From the NCBI GenBank assembly GCA_902481695.1, contig CABSXY010000150.1:1-5011 (forward strand): 5,011 nt of DNA, read 5' to 3'. Positions 1-5,011 of the stretch are shown here, piece after piece. Below the pieces are notes generated by a model. It was given only the letters and a program-made list of their open reading frames with translations, was not told the origin of the DNA and made no database searches. This DNA comes from an uncultured Haemophilus sp. Its GTDB lineage: Bacteria > Pseudomonadota > Gammaproteobacteria > Enterobacterales > Pasteurellaceae. The position numbers and the translations under genes were made by a program. Within the stretch, counting starts at the first letter, position 1; every line of letters starts with the position of its first letter.

Positions 1-416
1 ATTTAGGCATGGTTGGTGTGGATGATTTAAAAGTAGTAAGTAAACGTCAGCCAACTGAACAAGAACTAAAAGACTTACTGTTCTGCTGGAAAGTGGCGAA
101 GTTCGTGAAATCCAATGCCATTGTTTATGCTAAAGATAATCAAACTATTGGCATCGGTGCTGGCCAAATGAGCCGCGTATATTCTGCGAAGATTGCGGGT
201 ATTAAAGCGCAGGATGAAGGTTTAACCGTAGCGGGTTGTGTGATGGCATCTGATGCATTCTTCCCATTCCGTGACGGTATTGATGCGGCGGCGAAAGTGG
301 GGATTCAATGTGTGATCCATCCAGGTGGTTCAATGCGCGATCAAGAAGTCATCGATGCAGCGGATGAACATAATATGGTGATGGTATTGACTGGAATGCG
401 TCATTTTAGACATTAA
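1..416 (+). CDS. purH: Bifunctional AICAR formyltransferase/IMP cyclohydrolase, C-terminal part (5' end outside window)
   Basis: PurH catalyses the last two steps of de novo IMP synthesis in the cytoplasm: formylation of AICAR with 10-formyl-tetrahydrofolate, then ring closure to IMP. Only the C-terminal 137 or so residues are visible; the frame is open to the left edge (codons from base 3 read Leu-Gly before the first ATG at 9, an internal Met). This part lies in the AICAR transformylase domain. Visible family motifs are KRQPTEQEL, the KSNAIVYAK segment whose Asn contacts substrate in studied homologues, GIGAGQMSRV, the folate-site motif SDAFFPFRDGID, and the C-terminal MRHFRH. The match to the end of E. 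coli PurH (529 residues) is nearly collinear, so about three quarters of the gene is missing on the left. The stop is TAA. purD follows after 95 bases, as in the enterobacterial purHD operon, but a strong hairpin sits in the gap. Identification is secure. Confidence 0.97.
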   Translation, partial: LGMVGVDDLKVVSKRQPTEQELKDLLFCWKVAKFVKSNAIVYAKDNQTIGIGAGQMSRVYSAKIAGIKAQDEGLTVAGCVMASDAFFPFRDGIDAAAKVGIQCVIHPGGSMRDQEVIDAADEHNMVMVLTGMRHFRH

Positions 417-429
417 TTTATCTAACTAT

Positions 430-450
430 CCCCTCTTTAGCAAAGAGGGG
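430..450. repeat. Perfect 9-bp hairpin between purH and purD
   Basis: CCCCTCTTT (430-438) and AAAGAGGGG (442-450) pair perfectly around a 3-base AGC loop, starting 13 bases after the purH stop. There is no T-run directly after the right arm on the + strand, nor directly beyond the left arm on the minus strand, so it is not a standard intrinsic terminator. It may lower read-through, stabilise the 3' end of the purH transcript, or be a dispersed intergenic palindrome. The structure is seen directly; the role is inference. Confidence 0.6.
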
Positions 451-470
451 GGAATTACAGGAAAAAAATA

Positions 471-479
471 GCCGCACTT
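471..479 (-). other. Near-match DNA uptake signal sequence (8 of 9)
   Basis: On the minus strand this reads AAGTGCGGC, one base from the Hin-type uptake core AAGTGCGGT. It is flanked by A7 (462-468) and a T-run (478-484), which could pair as a weak A-T stem around it. The variant last base makes it a poorer uptake site than the exact copies elsewhere in the window. Confidence 0.45.
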
Positions 480-511
480 TTTTTAAATTAGGCATACGCA
501 AGGACTACAAC

Positions 512-1801
512 ATGAACATCCTCATCATCGGAAATGGCGGTCGTGAACACGCCTTGGCTTGGAAAGCAGCACAATCTCCACTAGCAGATAAAGTTTTTGT
601 CGCACCGGGCAATGCGGGGACAGCATTAGAACACAAAGTAGAAAACGTGAATATTGCTGCGACAGATATCCCTGCCTTAGTGAAATTTGCTCAAGATAAA
701 CAAATTGGATTAACCATTGTTGGCCCTGAAGCGCCGTTGGTAATTGGTGTGGTGGATGCATTTCGCGAGGCCGGATTGAAAATTTTTGGTCCAACTAAAG
801 CTGCTGCTCAATTGGAAGGTTCAAAGGCATTCACTAAAGACTTCCTCGCTCGTCACAAAATTCCAACGGCAGAATATCAAAACTTCACCGAAGTAGAGCC
901 AGCATTGGCATACTTGCGTGAAAAAGGTGCGCCAATTGTCGTCAAAGCGGATGGTTTGGCAGCGGGCAAAGGCGTCATCGTGGCGATGACATTACAAGAA
1001 GCAGAAGAGGCTGTGCGTGATATGCTTTCTGGCAATGCCTTTGGCGAAGCGGGTAGCCGAGTGGTGATTGAAGAGTTTTTAGATGGCGAAGAAGCCAGCT
1101 TTATCGTCATGGTGGACGGTAAAAACGTCGAGCCTATGGCAACCAGTCAAGATCATAAACGCGTGGGCGAAAATGATACAGGTTTAAATACTGGCGGTAT
1201 GGGGGCGTATTCGCCTGCACCAGTGGTGACACCTGAAATTCATGATCGCATTATGCGTGAAGTGATTTATCCAACGGTTAATGGTATGGCGGCAGAAGGC
1301 AATGTTTACACAGGTTTCTTGTATGCCGGATTAATGATCATGCCAAATGGTCAGCCAAAAGTGATTGAATTTAACTGTCGTTTTGGCGATCCAGAAACCC
1401 AGCCGATCATGCTACGTCTTGAATCAGATCTGGTAGGATTTTGTCTTAAAGCTTGCGAGGGAAAATTGGACGAAGTGAAATCCCAATGGAATCCAAAACC
1501 TTCTTTGGGCATTGTTTTGGCTGCAGAAGGCTATCCAGGTGATTATCGCAAGGGTGATGAAATCACCGGTTTGCCACAAAGTGCGGTCGAAAATGAGAAA
1601 GTTTTCTTAGCAGGCGTTGCAGAACGAGAAGGTAAGTTAGTCACGAACGGCGGTCGCGTGCTTTGTGTGACTGCGTTAGGCGAAAGCGTATTTGAAGCAC
1701 AACAAAAAGCCTTAAAACTCGCTGAGCAAATTCAATGGTCTGGACGTTTTTATCGTCGAGATATTGGCTATCGTGCTGTTGAACGTGAGCAGCAAAAATA
1801 A
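512..1801 (+). CDS. purD: Phosphoribosylamine--glycine ligase (GAR synthetase)
   Basis: PurD joins glycine to 5-phosphoribosylamine with ATP to give glycinamide ribonucleotide, the second step of de novo purine synthesis, in the cytoplasm. At 429 residues it is the same length as the E. coli enzyme and looks intact. In order: N-terminal domain with GNGGREHALAWK (residues 7-18), APGNAGT (31-37) and VGPEAPL (70-76); ATP-grasp domain with FGPTKAAAQLEGSK (92-105), the glycine-rich KADGLAAGKGV loop (145-155), SQDHKR (212-217), NTGGMGAYSP (226-235) and the GARS signature RFGDPETQ (290-297) with its metal-binding Glu/Asn region EFN (286-288); then the C-terminal domain. AAGGA at 500-504 lies 7 bases before the ATG and supports this start. 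It follows purH and is followed after only 24 bases by the DUF711 gene. An exact uptake signal is embedded in the coding sequence at 1579-1587. Confidence is very high. Confidence 0.98.
   Translation: MNILIIGNGGREHALAWKAAQSPLADKVFVAPGNAGTALEHKVENVNIAATDIPALVKFAQDKQIGLTIVGPEAPLVIGVVDAFREAGLKIFGPTKAAAQLEGSKAFTKDFLARHKIPTAEYQNFTEVEPALAYLREKGAPIVVKADGLAAGKGVIVAMTLQEAEEAVRDMLSGNAFGEAGSRVVIEEFLDGEEASFIVMVDGKNVEPMATSQDHKRVGENDTGLNTGGMGAYSPAPVVTPEIHDRIMREVIYPTVNGMAAEGNVYTGFLYAGLMIMPNGQPKVIEFNCRFGDPETQPIMLRLESDLVGFCLKACEGKLDEVKSQWNPKPSLGIVLAAEGYPGDYRKGDEITGLPQSAVENEKVFLAGVAEREGKLVTNGGRVLCVTALGESVFEAQQKALKLAEQIQWSGRFYRRDIGYRAVEREQQK
1579..1587 (+). other. Exact Hin-type DNA uptake signal inside purD
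   Basis: AAGTGCGGT, preceded by A and followed by CGAAAATGAG and more AT-rich sequence, which fits the extended uptake motif of the Haemophilus group. It is read in frame so that AGT-GCG-GTC encodes Ser-Ala-Val near the variable C-terminal part of PurD. It marks DNA preferred for natural transformation and supports the taxonomic call. Confidence 0.85.
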
Positions 1802-1815
1802 CGACATTTAATGTT

Positions 1816-1821
1816 AAGGGA
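1816..1821 (+). promoter_or_regulatory. Ribosome binding site that sets the DUF711 start at 1826
   Basis: AAGGGA sits 4 bases before the ATG at 1826. It lies inside the reading frame if the earlier in-frame ATG at 1811 were used, and no Shine-Dalgarno-like sequence precedes 1811. This argues for translation from 1826. Confidence 0.6.
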
Positions 1822-1825
1822 TCGA

Positions 1826-3049
1826 ATGGATTATAAAAATAAAGAATTATGTCGTCTTCGCACAATCAGTTTTTTTCTGACGTTACATAAAGATAAAACG
1901 CAATGGGAAGACGCCCTTTATTCGGTGAAACGTGATGTGGATTTATTATTGCCAGCTGTTCAGAAAGCAGGTTATACCTTGCAATCGATTCGAGTGATCA
2001 CCAATCCCTTTGGTGAATATTTGGATTTAACCAATTTGCAGACAGCAAAAGCAGATTTGCAGTATTTAACGGAATTATTGAATAAATTTAATGAAAGTGG
2101 AATTCGTCTTCGATTTGCAATAGGTGCAGCGAGAAATAAAGAGGAAATTGCTTTATTGCCAGAATTAATCGCGGCTTATGGCGACTTGTGTAATGCTTGT
2201 GTCAATGTACCATTAGATGAACATGGTGTGTTAGATAATGAACTTATTGAGCAATCTGTTTATGCGGTACAACGAATTGCAAATATCACACCACGTGGCG
2301 AAGGTAATTTTAACTTTACTGTGAATTTTAACTGCAAGCCATTTATTCCTTATTTCCCTGCTGGTTATCATCTAAGTCATTTACCAAACAGTTTTGTCAT
2401 TGGTTTAGAAACACCTGATTTATTAGTCAAAGTATTAAAATCTGTACCAAAATCGTCTCATAATCAATTTTATGCGGATTGTTATCAAGCGATGTCGCAA
2501 GCGCTGCAATATCATGTAGATCAAGTATTAGAGATGCTAAGTGCGGTCAAATTATCGGGTGAATTTGAATTTGCAGGCATTGATAGTTCGGCGGCACCAT
2601 CGAAAAATTGTTCATCCATGACAAAAGTGTATGAATTAATGGGATTACCTTATTTTGGTGCAGCTGGTTCAGTTGAGGTTTCTGCCTTACTGACAAAAGT
2701 GTTTAAATCAATCCAACGTGTGCCATTGGTTGGGTTTTCCGGATTAATGTTGGCGGTGACAGAAGATTTAGGTTTAGCCGAGGGTACACAAAAACACTAT
2801 TTTGATATTCGTGCTTTACTGACGTATAGCGCTGTATGTGGTATCGGTTTAGATACGGTTCCTGTGGCGGGAAGTGCTAAGGCTGAAAGCATTGCGGCGA
2901 TTATGCGTGATACGGGGACGATGGCATTTCGCTTAAATAAACCGCTAACTGTGCGTTTATTCCCGATTCCAAATAAGGTTGCAGGCGAAATATCAGAATT
3001 TGAAAGTGATGATTTATGCAACTGCCGCCTTTTGCGTATTCCAGATTAA
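1826..3049 (+). CDS. DUF711 family protein (PF05167), function unknown
   Basis: A 407-residue protein of the DUF711 family, related to the UPF0210/'PFL family' proteins such as pneumococcal SP0239. No enzymatic activity is established that I know of. Family features: RVITNPFGEY (56-65); a GEGNFNF segment (from 158) leading to a PFFPAGYH-like stretch; GIDSSAAPSKN (from 251) followed by ELMGLPYFGAAGS; GFSGLMLAVTEDLGLA (from 303); YSAVCGIGLDTVP (334-346); and LTVRLFPIPNKVAGE (374-388). No signal peptide or membrane segment is apparent, so it is probably cytoplasmic. As I recall, SCOP groups SP0239 with PFL-like glycyl radical enzymes by fold, but I see no glycyl-radical motif here. An in-frame ATG at 1811 would give 412 residues; 1826 is preferred because AAGGGA precedes it. 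The 24-base gap after purD suggests cotranscription. The ACT-domain partner (UPF0237) that often accompanies UPF0210 genes is not next to it. An exact uptake signal lies inside the gene. Family call is firm; function is open. Confidence 0.88.
   Translation: MDYKNKELCRLRTISFFLTLHKDKTQWEDALYSVKRDVDLLLPAVQKAGYTLQSIRVITNPFGEYLDLTNLQTAKADLQYLTELLNKFNESGIRLRFAIGAARNKEEIALLPELIAAYGDLCNACVNVPLDEHGVLDNELIEQSVYAVQRIANITPRGEGNFNFTVNFNCKPFIPYFPAGYHLSHLPNSFVIGLETPDLLVKVLKSVPKSSHNQFYADCYQAMSQALQYHVDQVLEMLSAVKLSGEFEFAGIDSSAAPSKNCSSMTKVYELMGLPYFGAAGSVEVSALLTKVFKSIQRVPLVGFSGLMLAVTEDLGLAEGTQKHYFDIRALLTYSAVCGIGLDTVPVAGSAKAESIAAIMRDTGTMAFRLNKPLTVRLFPIPNKVAGEISEFESDDLCNCRLLRIPD
2539..2547 (+). other. Exact Hin-type DNA uptake signal inside the DUF711 gene
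   Basis: AAGTGCGGT followed by CAAATTATC, agreeing with the extended uptake motif (core, then AT-rich tract). As in purD, the frame encodes Ser-Ala-Val. Its presence shows that this gene has resided in a Hin-type uptake lineage long enough to acquire a signal, or was acquired by transformation from a relative. Confidence 0.85.
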
Positions 3050-3112
3050 ACAAAATTTTCCCTACTTTGTAGTGATGAATGTTATCCCTACAGTCAATAA
3101 AAGGAGTATCTT

Positions 3113-3658
3113 ATGAGAAAGTTAATATTGGGTAGTATCGTCGCAGTATTATTAACAGGTTGTGCCGGGGCTTCAAGCGTTTCAAAAAGCTCAACGTTAG
3201 ATGGCGAGTGGATTTGTCATACGATCCCGACGAAAGATAAACAAACTTATGATCGTTTAGATCATTTTGTTTTGAAATCTGATGGAACCGGGCTATTGCG
3301 AGGCATTTCTAGCATTGAATTAGATAGAGAGAGCACAATTCGTTATTTAACCAAAGGTAAGGTGAAATGGCAGGCTCAAAATAATGTCTTGAGTTTCGAT
3401 TTTATCGATCGTGCTATGGTGCCGGCTCATAGTAAAAATGTGGCTAAAGTCATCAAGCAAAATAAAGCTTTACAAAAACAAGAAAAAGAACAGTTGGCTG
3501 CATTTTATAGTAAATCTGGTAATCATACGGATATGCCAATTGAGCTGAAACAAAATGGTAATCAACTTATTCTCGGTAAGGATTATGCGACCTGCCGACG
3601 AGTAACAGAGAATGACAAGGACATTCAGTTATTGGATAAGTGGTTTGTCAAGAAATAG
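3113..3658 (+). CDS. Lipoprotein of unknown function, tandem paralogue 1
   Basis: A 181-residue secreted lipoprotein. The signal peptide has Arg2-Lys3, a hydrophobic core and the lipobox LTGC, with lipidated Cys17; Ala at +2 rather than Asp predicts outer-membrane sorting by the Lol rule. AAGGAG (3101-3106) lies 6 bases before the ATG. The mature part is polar and looks beta-rich: GEWICH (31-36), SDGTGLLRGIS (56-66), RYLTKGKVKWQA (77-88), LSFDFIDR (93-100), AHSKNVAKVI (105-114), GNH (136-138), ATCRR (159-163). The only cysteines after Cys17 are Cys35 and Cys161, both conserved in the next gene, so a disulfide is likely. I do not recognise a named family; a small lipocalin-like barrel is a guess from the strand pattern. 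It lies 63 bases after the DUF711 stop with no clear terminator or promoter between, and 82 bases before its paralogue. By eye its base composition is more AT-rich than purD. Confidence 0.9.
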   Translation: MRKLILGSIVAVLLTGCAGASSVSKSSTLDGEWICHTIPTKDKQTYDRLDHFVLKSDGTGLLRGISSIELDRESTIRYLTKGKVKWQAQNNVLSFDFIDRAMVPAHSKNVAKVIKQNKALQKQEKEQLAAFYSKSGNHTDMPIELKQNGNQLILGKDYATCRRVTENDKDIQLLDKWFVKK

Positions 3659-3688
3659 GGTCGATTAAGAAAAACAAATACGATTTCA

Positions 3689-3697
3689 ACCGCACTT
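3689..3697 (-). other. Exact Hin-type DNA uptake signal between the lipoprotein genes
   Basis: ACCGCACTT on the + strand is AAGTGCGGT on the minus strand, followed there by TGAAATCG as in the extended motif. CCGCA (3690-3694) can pair with TGCGG (3708-3712) across a 13-base loop, a weak hairpin with no T-run after it. Uptake signals often sit in intergenic gaps like this. Confidence 0.85.
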
Positions 3698-3727
3698 TAT
3701 TTTTAGATGCGGGGATTTGATTAATAA

Positions 3728-3733
3728 AAGGAG
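3728..3733 (+). promoter_or_regulatory. Ribosome binding site deciding the lipoprotein 2 start
   Basis: AAGGAG lies 4 bases before the ATG at 3738 and 7 before the ATG at 3741. The second ATG gives a protein starting MRKL, matching the paralogue base for base, where spacing is 6, so 3741 is preferred. The longer frame from the TTG at 3717 would place this site inside the coding sequence and is not used. The stretch AATAAAAGGAG is identical at 3096-3106 and 3723-3733, so the duplication includes the ribosome binding site. Confidence 0.65.
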
Positions 3734-3740
3734 AGTTATG

Positions 3741-4310
3741 ATGAGAAAATTAGTATTAAGTAGTCTTGTCGCAGTATTGTTATCAGGATGTGCAACGGCA
3801 CATCAACAAACAGAACAGGAAAAAGCCTTAGTCGGCGATTGGATTTGCCATGTAAAACCTGCAGCTAAATCCCCTTTACCTGTTGAGCATTTTGATTATG
3901 TCACCTATCACGCAGATCAAACTGTGCTTCTACGTGGTATTTCACAGATTGATACAAAAGAAGGCTGGATGCGTTATTTATTGCAAGCTAAAGCTAAATG
4001 GCAGGCAAGTGATGGTAAGTTAAGTTATGACTTTACGGATCGTCTATTTAAAACAGCCCATTCACCACAAGTTGCGAAAATTATTGAACAATCTCCAGAA
4101 TTTAAAGAATATGATAAGGAATTTGTTTCACCTTGTAATAACTGCGGTAATCATTTGGAGATGAAGATTAAACTGAAAAGCCCAACAAGGATGACTAATT
4201 TTAATACCTATACGAAAGAAACCAGCCAATGCCGTAAACTGGAAGCTGGTGAGAAAACAAAAGAAGTTAAACTAATTGAGAAGTTAGTGAAAGAAAAAGG
4301 CTCGATTTAG
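3741..4310 (+). CDS. Lipoprotein of unknown function, tandem paralogue 2, with extra CxxC
   Basis: A 189-residue secreted lipoprotein paralogous to the gene just upstream (roughly 40% identical by eye). The signal peptide ends in the lipobox LSGC with lipidated Cys17 and Ala at +2, predicting the outer membrane. Shared blocks: GDWICH (32-37), LLRGIS (63-68), RYL..AKAKWQA (78-89), LSYDFTDR (94-101), AHSPQVAKII (106-115), CGNH (135-138), QCRK (163-166). Cys36 and Cys164 match the two non-lipid cysteines of the paralogue and probably form a disulfide. Unlike the paralogue it has a second pair, Cys132 and Cys135, as CNNC directly before GNH, where the first copy has Ser-Lys-Ser instead. This could be an additional disulfide, a metal site or a redox pair; the sequence does not decide. 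ATG 3738 is an alternative start one codon earlier. The lysine-rich C terminus ends at a TAG. Function is unknown. Confidence 0.9.
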   Translation: MRKLVLSSLVAVLLSGCATAHQQTEQEKALVGDWICHVKPAAKSPLPVEHFDYVTYHADQTVLLRGISQIDTKEGWMRYLLQAKAKWQASDGKLSYDFTDRLFKTAHSPQVAKIIEQSPEFKEYDKEFVSPCNNCGNHLEMKIKLKSPTRMTNFNTYTKETSQCRKLEAGEKTKEVKLIEKLVKEKGSI

Positions 4311-4315
4311 ATAAA

Positions 4316-4328
4316 TGAATGTTTTTCA
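4316..4328 (+). promoter_or_regulatory. Putative MetR binding site upstream of glyA
   Basis: TGAATGTTTTTCA matches the enterobacterial MetR consensus TGAAnnTnnTTCA at all nine defined positions. MetR, a LysR-type regulator that responds to homocysteine, activates glyA in E. coli and Salmonella. The site is centred 104 bases before the glyA ATG, a usual distance for such an activator. It overlaps the inverted repeat at 4322-4344. Match is seen directly; binding is inferred from the known regulation of glyA. Confidence 0.6.
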
Positions 4329-4344
4329 TTGTAATAATGAAAAA
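4322..4344. terminator. AT-rich inverted repeat after the lipoprotein genes; weak terminator candidate
   Basis: TTTTTCATT (4322-4330) and AATGAAAAA (4336-4344) pair perfectly around GTAAT; two more pairs and one G-T wobble extend it to 4319-4347. It starts 11 bases after the lipoprotein 2 stop. The stem holds a single G-C pair in its core and has no T-run directly after it on the + strand, so termination would be weak. Because its left arm overlaps the MetR consensus it may instead be part of the glyA control region. Confidence 0.35.
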
Positions 4345-4369
4345 TATGATCGAAATTTTTGATTAAGTT

Positions 4370-4396
4370 TTTACTTGGAAACAGGTAAACTATACA
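4370..4396 (+). promoter_or_regulatory. Possible glyA promoter
   Basis: A TATACA (-10-like) at 4391-4396 is preceded at 15 bases by TTTACT (4370-4375, -35-like, four of six). The spacing is short and the -35 weak, which would suit an activator-dependent promoter. A transcript start near 4403 would place the MetR-like site about 80 bases upstream. Low certainty; the exact boxes could differ. Confidence 0.35.
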
Positions 4397-4425
4397 CAAA
4401 TAATTCAAACAACGAGGAAAACACA

Positions 4426-5011
4426 ATGTTTAAAAAAAGTATGAACATCGCTGATTACGATCCGGTTCTATGGCAAGCCATTCAGGGCGAAAATCGTCGT
4501 CAAGAAGAGCATATCGAGCTTATCGCATCTGAAAACTATGCGAGCCCACGCGTAATGGAAGCGCAAGGTTCACAGTTTACTAACAAGTATGCTGAAGGCT
4601 ACCCAGGTAAACGTTACTACGGCGGTTGTGAGTACGCAGACATTGTGGAGCAGTTGGCGATTGATCGCGCGAAAGAGTTATTTGGTGCGGATTATGTGAA
4701 TGTACAACCACACTCCGGTTCACAAGCGAATGCAGCAGTATATGGTGCATTAATCAATGCTGGCGATACCATTTTAGGGATGGATTTAGCACATGGTGGT
4801 CACTTAACCCACGGGGCGAAAGTGAGCTTCTCCGGTAAAATCTATAATTCTGTACTTTATGGTATCACTGCTGATGGTTTAATTGACTATGAAGATGTGC
4901 GTCAAAAAGCATTAGAACACAAACCGAAAATGATCGTGGCGGGTTTCTCTGCCTATTCTCAAGTTGTAGATTGGAAAAAAATGCGCGAAATCGCCGATGA
5001 AGTGAGTGCTT
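4426..5011 (+). CDS. glyA: Serine hydroxymethyltransferase, N-terminal part (3' end outside window)
   Basis: GlyA is a cytoplasmic PLP enzyme that interconverts serine plus tetrahydrofolate with glycine plus 5,10-methylene-tetrahydrofolate, the main source of glycine and one-carbon units. The window holds 195 codons of an expected 417 or so. The protein aligns without gaps to E. coli GlyA from residue 1: NIADYD, EEHIELIASENY with Ser35, FTNKYAEGYPGKRYYGGCEY with Tyr55, Glu57 and Tyr65, PHSGSQAN (95-102), and AHGGHLTHG with His126, the residue that stacks on PLP. The PLP-binding lysine (around 229) and Asp200 lie beyond the right edge. GAGG (4414-4417) lies 8 bases before the ATG. It follows the lipoprotein genes after 115 bases that carry a MetR-like site, so it is probably transcribed from its own promoter. 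Its products feed PurD (glycine) and, through formyl-folate, PurH. Confidence 0.98.
   Translation, partial: MFKKSMNIADYDPVLWQAIQGENRRQEEHIELIASENYASPRVMEAQGSQFTNKYAEGYPGKRYYGGCEYADIVEQLAIDRAKELFGADYVNVQPHSGSQANAAVYGALINAGDTILGMDLAHGGHLTHGAKVSFSGKIYNSVLYGITADGLIDYEDVRQKALEHKPKMIVAGFSAYSQVVDWKKMREIADEVSA

Larger units (their letters stand above)
3096..4310 (+). repeat. Tandem gene duplication (two lipoprotein genes)
   Basis: The two lipoprotein genes share the same ribosome binding site context, near-identical signal-peptide coding DNA and the same order of conserved protein blocks, so they arose by tandem duplication. DNA similarity is highest over the first 50 or so bases of each gene and decays after that, indicating that the event is old or that only the signal region is constrained. 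Confidence 0.85.

Noticed and set aside
496..501. ACGCAA as a PurR half-site before purD
   Set aside because: The second half of the 16-bp PurR palindrome is missing, and the bases downstream do not resemble it. A six-base half-site alone is not evidence.
525..794. Minus-strand open frame of 89 codons within purD
   Set aside because: It lies entirely opposite the well-supported purD and its translation has no recognisable domain. The other minus-strand frames (877-1110, 1641-1865, 2797-3021) are rejected for the same reason.
3076..3088. TGAATGTTATCCC as a second MetR-like site before lipoprotein 1
   Set aside because: Only seven of nine consensus positions match and the right half-site is poor. 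There is no known reason for MetR to control this gene.
3059..3091. Direct repeat TCCCTAC at 3059-3065 and 3085-3091, possibly operator half-sites or an insertion footprint
   Set aside because: Seven bases repeated twice in a short gap is weak. There is no matching copy at the other end of the accessory block and no recognised regulator motif.
3690..3712. CCGCA/TGCGG hairpin after lipoprotein 1 as a terminator
   Set aside because: The stem is only 5 bp with a 13-base loop and no following T-run. The left arm is explained by the uptake signal.
4315..4362. Short 15-codon frame upstream of glyA as a leader peptide
   Set aside because: It has no ribosome binding site, no run of codons suggesting attenuation (no Met, Gly or Ser cluster), and it overlaps the palindrome that explains the sequence better.

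Overview
The window reads as chromosomal DNA of a Pasteurellaceae gammaproteobacterium of the Haemophilus/Aggregatibacter/Pasteurella type. It holds three exact copies of the Hin-type DNA uptake signal (AAGTGCGGT; 1579-1587, 2539-2547 and, on the minus strand, 3689-3697), and its PurH, PurD and GlyA proteins closely resemble the gammaproteobacterial forms. I cannot fix the species; H. parainfluenzae or a relative would fit. All genes are on the + strand and there is no gene-free stretch longer than 300 bases.

Layout: (1) the C-terminal quarter of purH (1-416); (2) a 95-base gap with a strong 9-bp hairpin and a near-match uptake sequence; (3) a complete purD (512-1801); (4) 24 bases later, a complete DUF711-family gene of unknown function (most likely start 1826, end 3049); (5) two tandem, clearly paralogous outer-membrane lipoprotein genes (3113-3658 and 3741-4310); (6) a 115-base regulatory gap with an exact match to the MetR binding consensus and a perfect AT-rich inverted repeat; (7) the first 195 codons of glyA (4426 to the window end).

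How the genes fit together: PurD consumes glycine to make glycinamide ribonucleotide. PurH uses 10-formyl-tetrahydrofolate in the last steps to IMP. GlyA makes glycine and the one-carbon units that supply that folate pool. So purH, purD and glyA form a purine/one-carbon group. From memory, H. influenzae Rd has purH-purD-glyA in direct succession, so the DUF711 and lipoprotein genes look like an accessory insertion into a conserved neighbourhood. The DUF711 gene is probably cotranscribed with purD. The lipoproteins have no visible link to purines. glyA appears to have its own MetR-responsive promoter.

Nothing here amounts to a clearly new multi-gene system. The points most worth following are the unassigned DUF711 protein coupled to purD, the duplicated lipoprotein family in which one copy has an extra CxxC, and the MetR site embedded in a palindrome upstream of glyA.
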